A stretch of 63,784 nt of DNA from Fibrobacterota bacterium (lineage in GTDB: Bacteria > Fibrobacterota > Fibrobacteria > UBA11236), in assembly GCA_947466585.1 (NCBI GenBank), contig CANIEU010000012.1:1-63784 (forward strand). Reading direction: 5' to 3'. The notes beneath the pieces were generated by a model. It was given only the letters and a program-made list of their open reading frames with translations, made no database searches and was not told where the DNA came from. The position numbers and the translations under genes are program-made. Of this stretch, positions 46,646-53,869 are shown in pieces. The number at the start of each line of letters is the position of its first letter. The first letter of the stretch is position 1.

Positions 46646-48559
46646 CTAATTGAGCAAGCGACCTTCGAACAGTTCCATCAAGGTCCCGATGATGGGTTCG
46701 CTCTGGATCACGGCTTCGGCGCTTGCCGGCGGGTGGATGGTGCGTCCGCCCCTCGCCCCGGTACTGTTCGCGGAACCTTCGGCTGGGTTTGCGGAATCTG
46801 CATTGCCGTTGGCGTAGGTGAGGGCGAATGCGTGAGGCGCGAGCCGTAGCGCCAAAAACGCCCGGAGGCTCTTGCGATTGTCGGCATCGGCGAGAAACAA
46901 GTCGTACTGGTGTTCATTGCCGAATACGACTTCGAGCGTGACGGTTTCGCCGGCGCCATCGAATTTGAGCGCGATATGGCTGTGCCGCAGCGGGCTCGAG
47001 GTAAAGGGCTTGTCGAGCGCGTAGTCTTCGACCAGATCGGCCCAGCGTGCGGGCACTTCGGCGGGGGTGATGGTTTCGATGGCAGCCGGTGCGTCGTCCT
47101 CGAAAAGCGTTTCGTCTTCCGTTTCGGATTCTGCTTCGACCACGGTTTCAACCATCACTTCAAATTCGGTCTCGATCGGCAGGGCGGGAGGGAATTGCTC
47201 CGGTTGCGGCTCGCTCTCCGAAAGGCCCTCTGAAGATTCTTCCGCAAACTCTTCCTCTGATATTTCCACTGTGGTTTCCGCTATCTCTTCCAATGGCGGA
47301 GGGGGTGCGGGAACAGGAGGCTGCGTCAGCTCAGGGCTTTTTTTTTTGTCCTCGGCTGGCGGGATAGCGGGGACGGAGGGGACGGAGCTTGGAGGTATCG
47401 CTTCGGCAGAGGCTGCGCCGCCTGTGACTCCGGGAATCTCCTGCCCCATCAGTTGCGACAGGGTGACGACCCGGTCGAGTGCTGCCATGCGCGCCAATCC
47501 GAGTTCGACCCACAGGCGCGGATGCGGCGAGGTTTTGAGCCCGGCGATCAGGTCGGAGATGATTTTAGCGAAACGCAAAATGTCGCCGTCGCGCAGGTCG
47601 CCGGCCAGTGACCGCAGTTCGGAAAAGCGCGTTTCACCCAATCCCAGCAGGGCTGGGGTCACACCCGGTTGGCGGCTGAAGAGCAGGTCGCGCAGGTATT
47701 CGCCGAATCCGGTGAGGAACTCGGAGACCTCGAGCCCGTCTTCGTAGACGGCGCCCAGCGTGGCGAGACAGCCGCCCGCATCGTGGCTGGAGAGTTGCCG
47801 GAGCAGATTGTCGAACAAGGTTTCGGCGGGGATGCCCAGCGCCTTGCGGGCGGCGTCAAGAGTGAGCGATTCGCCCGCGAAGGCGTACACGCGGTCGAAG
47901 AGGCTGAGCGCATCGCGCATGCTGCCGTCGGCCTTGCGCGCAAGGGCTTCCAGGGCGGCGCGTTCGGGCTTGATGCCTTCTTGCCCGCAGATGTAGTCGA
48001 GACGATCGCGGATAGCCGCTTCCGAAATGCGCTTGAAGTCGAATCGCTGCACACGCGAAAGGATGGTGTGAGGCACCTTGCCCGACTCCGTGGTGGCGAA
48101 AATGAACACCACGTGCGGAGGCGGCTCTTCGAGGGTTTTCAGCAGCGCGTTGAACGCGGCCTTGGAGAGCATGTGCACTTCGTCGATGATGTAGATCTTG
48201 TAGCCGCCCTGCATGGGGGCGTACGCCACCTGCTCACGCAGTTCGCGGATGTTGTCGACGCTGTTGTTGCTAGCACCGTCGATTTCGAGCACATCCATGG
48301 ACGCGCCACGGTTCACCGCGAGGCAGTTTTCACAAACTTCGCAGGGCGTGGCAGTGGGACCGTTCTTGCAGTTGAGGGCCTTGGCCAGGATGCGCGCCGC
48401 GGTGGTTTTACCCACGCCGCGCGTGCCGGTGAAGAGATAGGCGTGCGAAACCCGGCCCGATGCGATGGCATTGCGCAAGGTCTGGGCGATATGCTCCTGA
48501 CCTACCATCTCCTCGAAGTTTTTCGGCCGCCATTTGCGGGCCATCACCAGGTAAGACAT
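46646..48559 (-). CDS. dnaX: DNA polymerase III subunit tau (and probably gamma)
   Basis: Clamp-loader ATPase, 637 residues. Domain I has Walker A GTRGVGKTT, a zinc module (CKNGPTATPCEVCENC), Walker B IIDEVH and sensor 1 TTESGKVP. Domains II-III run to about 385. A Pro/Glu-rich linker (about 395-480) leads to a C-terminal tau-type domain. A run of ten A in the coding strand (codons 405-408) sits exactly where domain III ends. Either frame change there stops within three codons, giving a gamma-like product of 409-410 aa. E. coli gamma is of similar size. Confidence 0.95.
   Translation of the reverse strand: MSYLVMARKWRPKNFEEMVGQEHIAQTLRNAIASGRVSHAYLFTGTRGVGKTTAARILAKALNCKNGPTATPCEVCENCLAVNRGASMDVLEIDGASNNSVDNIRELREQVAYAPMQGGYKIYIIDEVHMLSKAAFNALLKTLEEPPPHVVFIFATTESGKVPHTILSRVQRFDFKRISEAAIRDRLDYICGQEGIKPERAALEALARKADGSMRDALSLFDRVYAFAGESLTLDAARKALGIPAETLFDNLLRQLSSHDAGGCLATLGAVYEDGLEVSEFLTGFGEYLRDLLFSRQPGVTPALLGLGETRFSELRSLAGDLRDGDILRFAKIISDLIAGLKTSPHPRLWVELGLARMAALDRVVTLSQLMGQEIPGVTGGAASAEAIPPSSVPSVPAIPPAEDKKKSPELTQPPVPAPPPPLEEIAETTVEISEEEFAEESSEGLSESEPQPEQFPPALPIETEFEVMVETVVEAESETEDETLFEDDAPAAIETITPAEVPARWADLVEDYALDKPFTSSPLRHSHIALKFDGAGETVTLEVVFGNEHQYDLFLADADNRKSLRAFLALRLAPHAFALTYANGNADSANPAEGSANSTGARGGRTIHPPASAEAVIQSEPIIGTLMELFEGRLLN
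47338..47347 (-). promoter_or_regulatory. A10 slippery tract in dnaX
   Basis: The coding strand reads GAC, A10, GCCCTGAGCTGA. A -1 shift (or one added A) gives Lys-Pro-stop. One lost A gives Ala-Leu-Ser-stop. Comparable tracts are used for programmed ribosomal or transcriptional slippage in other dnaX genes. Confidence 0.6.
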
Positions 48560-48564
48560 GGAGG

Positions 48565-48572
48565 GTAAGGTA
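48565..48572 (-). promoter_or_regulatory. dnaX -7-like element TACCTTAC
   Basis: Partial TAnnTTTG match ending 5 nt before the dnaX ATG; the heptamer array begins 6 nt upstream of it. Confidence 0.4.
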
Positions 48573-48578
48573 GAATGC

Positions 48579-48680
48579 GAAATGAGAAATGAGAAATGAG
48601 AAATGGGGACAAGAACCGTTAAATCGCGGCTGCCAGCTGATTACGGGTCCAGTTATTTCTCATTTCTCATTTCTCATTTT
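48579..48680. repeat. Inverted pair of heptanucleotide arrays (locus 3)
   Basis: The left arm at 48579-48606 is GAAATGA x3 then GAAATGG. The right arm at 48653-48680 is TTATTTC, TCATTTC, TCATTTC, TCATTTT. The right arm overlaps the hslO stop codon (48667-48669) and runs into its last codons. The left arm lies in the dnaX promoter region. The 46-nt spacer shows no terminator. Confidence 0.8.
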
Positions 48681-49563
48681 CTTCGTCCTCGGCCTCGTTC
48701 AGCATCTTGAGCAGTTTTTCGGGCGAAACGGCGTACATCTTGCGGCAGAATTCGCAGTGCAGTTCGGCATCGCGGCCTTCGAGCAGCAGTGATTCGAGTC
48801 CCTCGCGGCCCAGGCTTGAAAGGGCGCGCAGCACCCCTTCTTCGCTGCAGGGACAGAACGGCTCGATCTCGAATTCTTTGTGTACCTGCGGGGAATAGAG
48901 CGCAAACAGCGCATACAGGGAGTCGAGGTCCAAGCCTTCGGTGGCGGTCCGTGCGTGACCGGAAAAATCGATGCCGGTCACGAGGGCGAGCAGGGCGGCC
49001 CAATCGGCTTCCTTCGCCTCGGGAAAAGCCTCGATCAACACGCCGCCCGCATAGCGGAGCTTGCCTTCGGTCTCGTCGTATAGGGCCGCCACGCGCAGAA
49101 GAAATTTCCCCTGTTCGCTCTGCAGCAGGTAGTGCGTCACGCTCTCCGAAATATCCGCCGTCACCATCTCGACGATACCTTCCGAAACGCGCGAACCTTC
49201 TTTGTCTAGCTTGATCACCTTGAGGGTTTGAGGCAATACCATCGGCTCGAAACTGCCGGTGGCCAGAATCTCTTCGCGGGGAATCATCGCGCGCACAAGC
49301 CCGAACGGGGTGGCATCGGCGGCGACCCGGCTGAGATCGCCCGAAAGGGAGAAACGCAGTTGTGCGGTTCCGGGGCCTTTCAGACCCGAAGCCAGCAGCA
49401 GGGCGGCGGCGGTGGCTTGGCCGAGCAGCTGGGCGGCATAACCGCCTGCCTCGTGGCGAGCGGCGATGGAATTGGCGGCCCGGGTGTCGTCCACCAGTAC
49501 GAGGCGGAATTTGGCGGCGTCGCCGGTGGCGCGCACGATTCGATCGAGTTTCAGAAAAGTCAT
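48667..49563 (-). CDS. hslO: Hsp33 redox-regulated chaperone
   Basis: 298 residues from the ATG at 49563. Conserved N-terminal features are ARHEAGGYAAQLLGQATAAALLLAS and LKGPGTAQLRFS. The C-terminal zinc/redox centre has the four expected cysteines in FCPCSEEG and HCEFCRKMY. It unfolds and binds clients on oxidation. The end of the coding frame forms part of a heptamer array. Confidence 0.95.
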   Translation of the reverse strand: MTFLKLDRIVRATGDAAKFRLVLVDDTRAANSIAARHEAGGYAAQLLGQATAAALLLASGLKGPGTAQLRFSLSGDLSRVAADATPFGLVRAMIPREEILATGSFEPMVLPQTLKVIKLDKEGSRVSEGIVEMVTADISESVTHYLLQSEQGKFLLRVAALYDETEGKLRYAGGVLIEAFPEAKEADWAALLALVTGIDFSGHARTATEGLDLDSLYALFALYSPQVHKEFEIEPFCPCSEEGVLRALSSLGREGLESLLLEGRDAELHCEFCRKMYAVSPEKLLKMLNEAEDEENEK

Positions 49564-49571
49564 GGGGGCCC

Positions 49572-49579
49572 CAAATCTA
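49572..49579 (-). promoter_or_regulatory. hslO -7 element TAGATTTG
   Basis: Exact TAnnTTTG on the minus strand, 8 nt before the hslO ATG. Confidence 0.6.
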
Positions 49580-49710
49580 GAATCTGAGGAGGTTGCGGGG
49601 TAGTGCACACCTTTCTGGTGTCAGGCAACAAACGCCTTAAAATCAGCCCGTTGTGCATGGTTTTCCACCGTTCCTCTTGTTTGCGTTTCGTTCTTGTACA
49701 GCTACCGTGC

Positions 49711-49718
49711 TACCTTTG
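49711..49718 (+). promoter_or_regulatory. -7 element TACCTTTG for the TauE/SafE gene
   Basis: Exact TAnnTTTG, 6 nt before the ATG at 49725; no Shine-Dalgarno sequence between. Confidence 0.6.
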
Positions 49719-49724
49719 CCGCCC

Positions 49725-50453
49725 ATGTCTACCGCAATATTTCCTTACATCGGCGCATTCATCGTCGGATTCGGCAAGGCCGGGTTCGCCTCAGGAATTT
49801 CCCTTTTGCAGGCTCCGCTAATCGCCTACGCCGTACCCGCCCGCACGGCAATCGGTCTGGTGATGCCGCTCCTGGTATTCGCGGATTTTCTGGCAATCGG
49901 CGCCTTCTGGAAGAAGTGGGACTTTCCCCGGATCCGGTGGCCGCTCACGGGATGCGTGCCCGGCATCGCACTCGGAATGACCTTCGTCAACTCCGTCTCC
50001 GACCATTTTCTCCGTCAGGCGCTTGGCATTCTCGCCCTCGTGCTCACGGGACTCCTGATCGTGCGCGACGTCTGGTATCCGTCCAAGACCTACAACCCTT
50101 CCTGGTGGCAGGGGGCGTTGGTGGGATTATTCGCGGGATTCTCATCCACGGTGGCGCATGCGGCCGGCCCGATCATGGCGCTCTTTTTGATCGCACAGAA
50201 ACTCGACAAACGCACCTTCGTCGCTACCAGTGCGCTGTTCTTCCTCATCACCAATTTGTTGAAACTGCCGCCTTACATTTTCAGCGGATTGGTGGATCTC
50301 GAAATCATGAAGGTGGCCCTGAAGCTCGCGCCCATGGTGCCGCTGGGCATCGCCGTGGGTTGGGTGCTCAATCGGGCGATTCCCCAGAAGTACTTCGTGT
50401 ATATCGTGTACGCGCTGCTGATCATCGCCGGCGTGGATCTCACTTTCCGGTAG
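49725..50453 (+). CDS. TSUP (TauE/SafE) family sulfite/sulfonate exporter-like protein
   Basis: 242 residues with about seven hydrophobic segments. The internal duplication typical of TSUP proteins is visible: FIVGFGKAGFASGISLLQAPLI and, in the second half, GLFAGFSSTVAHAAGPIMALF. It faces the cysteine cluster tail to tail, consistent with export of sulfite or another sulfur anion, though TSUP substrates cannot be read from sequence. Confidence 0.8.
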   Translation: MSTAIFPYIGAFIVGFGKAGFASGISLLQAPLIAYAVPARTAIGLVMPLLVFADFLAIGAFWKKWDFPRIRWPLTGCVPGIALGMTFVNSVSDHFLRQALGILALVLTGLLIVRDVWYPSKTYNPSWWQGALVGLFAGFSSTVAHAAGPIMALFLIAQKLDKRTFVATSALFFLITNLLKLPPYIFSGLVDLEIMKVALKLAPMVPLGIAVGWVLNRAIPQKYFVYIVYALLIIAGVDLTFR

Positions 50454-50467
50454 AATTTCAGCGGTAC

Positions 50468-51271
50468 TCAACTCTCGCAGCGGCCGCTGTCTTCGTCCCG
50501 CAATGCGGTAATCGTGGGGGCGTCGCCGCACACCGGGCAACCGGGATCGCGACCGCCCCAGATTTCGCGGAACTTCATCGCCAAGGCATCGAAGATCAGC
50601 AGACGGTCGGTTAAAAGTTCGCCGAGCCCGAGAAGGTATTTGACCGCCTCCGTGGCCTGAATTGATCCCAAAACACCCGGCAACATACCGAGAATGCCAG
50701 CGTCGGCGCAGTTCGGCACCGAGCCCGCTGGCGGCGGTGCGCGGAACAGGCAGCGGTAGCATCTGTGTCCCGGCACATAGGTAAAGGTCTGCCCCTCGAA
50801 ACGCAGCATACCTGCGTGCGAGAAGGGCTTTTGCAACAGGACGCACGCGTCGTTGACAAGGAACTTGGTGGCGAAGTTGTCGCACCCTTCCACGATGAAA
50901 TCGTAATCCTTGAATACGTCCGCGATATTGGACGCGTCGAGATACGCGTTGTGCTCGATCACGCGCACATCGGAATTGATGGCCTTCAACCGTTTCGCAG
51001 CGGAAGCCGTTTTGGAAATACCGATCGACGGGGTGTCATGCACGATCTGGCGCTGCAGGTTGCTGAGCGACACCGTGTCGCCGTCGGCGATGCCGATGGT
51101 ACCGACACCGGCCGCAGCCAGATAAAGCAGGGCGGGGGAGCCCAGCCCGCCTGCGCCCACCACCAACATCTTCGCCTCCCGCAGCTTCACTTGGCCCTTG
51201 AATCCCACACCGGCAAGATCGAAGTGGCGGGCATAGCGCTGCATTTGGGCGGAGGAGAATATGGGAGTCAT
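50468..51271 (-). CDS. ThiF/MoeB/HesA-family adenylyltransferase
   Basis: 267 residues. The E1-like nucleotide-binding loop is VVGAGGLGSPALLYLAAAG and the zinc site is CYRC ... CPVC. The catalytic-region Cys is in PNCADAGILG. It adenylates the C-terminal Gly of a ubiquitin-like sulfur carrier. No carrier gene (moaD, thiS, cysO) is nearby. Its place behind cysK suggests a role in sulfur transfer for cysteine, thiamine or molybdopterin. Confidence 0.88.
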   Translation of the reverse strand: MTPIFSSAQMQRYARHFDLAGVGFKGQVKLREAKMLVVGAGGLGSPALLYLAAAGVGTIGIADGDTVSLSNLQRQIVHDTPSIGISKTASAAKRLKAINSDVRVIEHNAYLDASNIADVFKDYDFIVEGCDNFATKFLVNDACVLLQKPFSHAGMLRFEGQTFTYVPGHRCYRCLFRAPPPAGSVPNCADAGILGMLPGVLGSIQATEAVKYLLGLGELLTDRLLIFDALAMKFREIWGGRDPGCPVCGDAPTITALRDEDSGRCES

Positions 51272-51275
51272 GGAG

Positions 51276-51413
51276 GAAATATGAAATCAGAAATATGAAA
51301 TAGGAAATGAACGCACCGAAAACACAAACGGAAGACCCACTTGGCGAGAACAGATTGTTTGTTTTGTTTTCTTTTTTTTGATTTCTGATTTCATATTTCT
51401 GATTTCTTCTTTC
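51276..51413. repeat. Inverted pair of heptanucleotide arrays (locus 4)
   Basis: The left arm at 51276-51310 is GAAATAT, GAAATCA, GAAATAT, GAAATAG, GAAATGA. The right arm at 51379-51413 is TGATTTC, TGATTTC, ATATTTC, TGATTTC, TTCTTTC. The arms are inverted and of the GAAATNN family shared with locus 3. The left arm begins 4 nt from the moeB-like ATG. The right arm ends inside the cysK stop codon (51412-51414). Confidence 0.8.
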
Positions 51414-52392
51414 AGCCTTCCGTGTTGTACACTGGCGTACTCAAATAGCGTTCGCCCGTATCGCAAATCACCGTCAACAGCGTCTTACCCTGGAACTCGG
51501 GGCGCTTTCCGATTTCGCCCATGGCGAACACGTTCGCACCCGAAGAGGGACCTGATAGAATGCCTTCCTCACGGGCCAGCCGGCGTGTGGTTTCCTTCGC
51601 ATCTTGGTTGCTCACGGGAAACACTTCGTCGATCACCTTGCGGTCGAGAACGGCGGGAATAAAACCCGCGCCGATCCCTTGGATCTCATGCCAGCCGGGC
51701 TTGCGGCCGAACAGCACTGCCGACGACTCCGGTTCCACCGCGATTACACGCAAATGCGGAATGTGTTTTTTCAGCATCGAACCCACGCCCGTGATGAAAC
51801 CGCCCGTACCCACGCCCGCCACCAACACGTCGAGATTACCGCCGGTGTCGGCGAGAATTTCTGCAGCGGTTGCCTTGCGGTGCGCATCGGGATTGGCGGG
51901 GTTGTCGAACTGCTGCAACATGAAGCAATCCTTGCGCGTCTTCAGGATTTCCTTCGCCTTGGAAATGGCGCCGGCCATGCCCAAATGCGCGGGCGTCAGC
52001 AGCAGATCGGCGCCGTAGGCTTGCAGCAGATTGCGGCGTTCCGCGCTCATCGATTCGGGCATGATCAGCAGCGACTTGTAGCCGCGCACTGCCGCAATCC
52101 ACGCCAAGGCAATTCCCGTGTTGCCCGAGGTCGGCTCCAGCAAGGTCATGCCCGGCTTCAGTTTGCCTTGCGCCTCGGCCTCGAGGATCATGTTCAGGGC
52201 GATGCGGTCCTTCAGCGAACCGCCGGGATTGCGCACCTCGATCTTGGCGAGAAACAACGACTCCGCATGCGGCACCACCTTGTTCAGGCGCACCAGCGGC
52301 GTGCGCCCCACCAGCGCGGTCATGTCGGCATGCACGTTCATGCCGGGCGGGGTTTTCGTTGGGGCACTCCGCACTTTGAGGGGCGTCGTCAT
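51412..52392 (-). CDS. cysK: Cysteine synthase (O-acetylserine sulfhydrylase type)
   Basis: 326 residues. The PLP Lys is in NPGGSLKDRIALNM and the substrate loop is TSGNTGIALAW. GVGTGGFITGVG binds the PLP phosphate, and GPSSGAN closes the set. Cystathionine beta-synthase-like proteins share these motifs, but length and neighbours favour CysK/CysM. It overlaps cysH by 1 nt (TGATG). Confidence 0.92.
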   Translation of the reverse strand: MTTPLKVRSAPTKTPPGMNVHADMTALVGRTPLVRLNKVVPHAESLFLAKIEVRNPGGSLKDRIALNMILEAEAQGKLKPGMTLLEPTSGNTGIALAWIAAVRGYKSLLIMPESMSAERRNLLQAYGADLLLTPAHLGMAGAISKAKEILKTRKDCFMLQQFDNPANPDAHRKATAAEILADTGGNLDVLVAGVGTGGFITGVGSMLKKHIPHLRVIAVEPESSAVLFGRKPGWHEIQGIGAGFIPAVLDRKVIDEVFPVSNQDAKETTRRLAREEGILSGPSSGANVFAMGEIGKRPEFQGKTLLTVICDTGERYLSTPVYNTEG

Positions 52393-53180
52393 CAGATCTC
52401 CTTATCCAGATGGATACCGCACTCCGTTTTCGCTTCGTTGGCCCAGCGCCCGCTGCGGGCGTCGCCGTCCACGGGGGGACGCGTGCAGGTCACCGGGCTG
52501 CAACCGATGCTAGTGTAGCCTTGTGCGGCGAGGGGATGCTCGGGCACTTCCCACAGGCGCAGGTACAAATCGACCTGCTCGCTCGGCCAGTCGGCGAAGG
52601 GCATGAACTTGATCTTGCCGCGCTGCACCATCACAAAGGGCGTCTCTTTGCGCGTGTCGGCCTGATCGCGGCGCAGGCCCGACATGAACGCCGACACGTC
52701 GGGCAGCGCGAGAAATTTGCGCTGCACTTCCACCTTGTTAATGCCGCAGCAGGCGTCGATGTTGGTGATATGCGTTTCCGGCCCGTTCTTGCCGTTCTCG
52801 ATCACCTCGTACTGGCGGCGTCCCAGGTTGTCCGACTCCACCGTTTGCACGCGCAGTTTCCACTGCTTGGTCAAGGTATCGCGGTAGGCCAACGTTTCGG
52901 GAAAGTGGAAACCCGTGTCCATGAAAAACACGCGCACGGGAATATTGAGGCGTTGCAGGTGATGCAGCAACAGGGCCGCATCGCGACCGAAGGACGTCGT
53001 GGCGATCAGGGCGTCGCCGAACAATTCGAAGGCGCGCTGAATGCGTGCGTCGGCATCGAGCGCGGCGAATTCGACGTTCAGGGATGCGGCGCGCGCGCGC
53101 AGGGCTTCCAGATCGGGATACGTTGCGCCCGCGGGGCTTCCCGAGTCGGCGGCGTCGGAAGAATGGATGGCTTCGTTCAT
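52392..53180 (-). CDS. cysH: Adenylylsulfate/phosphoadenylylsulfate reductase
   Basis: 262 residues. The PP-loop-like TTSFGRDAALLLHHL and the DTGFHFPET motif bind the nucleotide. Two cysteine pairs (ACCGINK and GCSPVTC) would ligate a 4Fe-4S cluster, indicating the APS-reductase type. The catalytic Cys is in the C-terminal ECGIH. It makes sulfite, which a sirohaem enzyme would reduce further. Second gene after the Rrf2 regulator. Confidence 0.93.
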   Translation of the reverse strand: MNEAIHSSDAADSGSPAGATYPDLEALRARAASLNVEFAALDADARIQRAFELFGDALIATTSFGRDAALLLHHLQRLNIPVRVFFMDTGFHFPETLAYRDTLTKQWKLRVQTVESDNLGRRQYEVIENGKNGPETHITNIDACCGINKVEVQRKFLALPDVSAFMSGLRRDQADTRKETPFVMVQRGKIKFMPFADWPSEQVDLYLRLWEVPEHPLAAQGYTSIGCSPVTCTRPPVDGDARSGRWANEAKTECGIHLDKEI

Positions 53181-53199
53181 AATCTGCTCACAGTCTGTG

Positions 53200-53234
53200 T
53201 GTGACGACGGTTCAATCCAAAACGATTCGTCACA
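53200..53234. promoter_or_regulatory. Inverted repeat between the Rrf2 gene and cysH
   Basis: TGTGACGA (53200-53207) / TCGTCACA (53227-53234) with a 19-nt spacer, including the Rrf2 stop codon. It could be a hairpin or a regulator site for cysH. Confidence 0.35.
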
Positions 53235-53661
53235 GGTAAAACATCGGTGCGGGCTCCATCTGGCGGCGCGCCTTCTCCGCGATCTGCGCGATGGTGATGC
53301 CCGACAATTTCTTTTCGATCGACGCGCGTTGTTCCGCGAAGATGTCGGCCAGCAGTTCGCCCACCACGCCGTTTCCGCCCTCGATGTCGGCGCAGGGGAG
53401 AATTTCTCCCTCAGTGGCCTTGATCACGCGGGCCAGGTCGATCTTCTCAGGCGCTTCGGCGAGTTGATAGCCGCCGGTTTTTCCCCGTGTGCCCCGCACC
53501 AGCCCCACACCCTTCATGAGGATGGCGATCTGCTCCAGAAACTTGAACGGGATGTCGTACTCGGTCGCAATCTCGCGCAATTGCACGGGCGTCTTGCGTC
53601 CCTTGATGGCCAGCGCGCTCAGGAACTGGAAGGTGTAGAGTGTCTTGGACGAAACCTTCAT
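53230..53661 (-). CDS. Rrf2-family transcriptional regulator
   Basis: 143 residues. The winged helix opens KVSSKTLYTFQFLSALA and contains VQLREIATEYDIPFKFLEQIA and the GKTGGYQLAEAPEKI wing. Only one Cys (PCADIEG) is present, so it should not bind an IscR-type Fe-S cluster. The CymR type, which senses cysteine status with CysK, is the better comparison and fits the cysH-cysK operon it heads. Divergent from mutL. Confidence 0.88.
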   Translation of the reverse strand: MKVSSKTLYTFQFLSALAIKGRKTPVQLREIATEYDIPFKFLEQIAILMKGVGLVRGTRGKTGGYQLAEAPEKIDLARVIKATEGEILPCADIEGGNGVVGELLADIFAEQRASIEKKLSGITIAQIAEKARRQMEPAPMFYL

Positions 53662-53665
53662 GTTC

Positions 53666-53673
53666 TAAACATA
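53666..53673 (-). promoter_or_regulatory. -7-like element TATGTTTA for the Rrf2-cysH-cysK operon
   Basis: It ends 4 nt before the Rrf2 ATG. It lies inside an interrupted palindrome GTTCTA ... TAGGAAC (53662-53690) that could be the operator. Confidence 0.45.
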
Positions 53674-53796
53674 TCAAAATTGTAGGAACAGTAGGTGGTG
53701 AAAATCGAAAACTAAAATTGCGAAAAAATGCGTTTTTAAGGGTTTTTCGGGTGGCTGGGTCTCGCGGCCGCCCGGGCCACCGGCGCGTCTTCGGGG

Positions 53797-53849
53797 GCCC
53801 ACAAAGGTGGCGCGATTGGCCCCTACAGCACGTGTGGCCCAGCGCGCCC
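53797..53849 (-). repeat. Dispersed intergenic repeat, copy 3
   Basis: The reverse complement runs GGGCGCGCTGGGCCACACG to GCGCCACCTTTGTGGGC, nearly the same as 17588-17640. It ends 6 nt before the mutL -7 element. Confidence 0.7.
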
Positions 53850-53854
53850 GGTCT

Positions 53855-53862
53855 TATCTTTG
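53855..53862 (+). promoter_or_regulatory. mutL -7 element TATCTTTG
   Basis: Exact TAnnTTTG, 7 nt before the mutL ATG; no Shine-Dalgarno sequence between. Confidence 0.6.
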
Positions 53863-53869
53863 CAAACCC

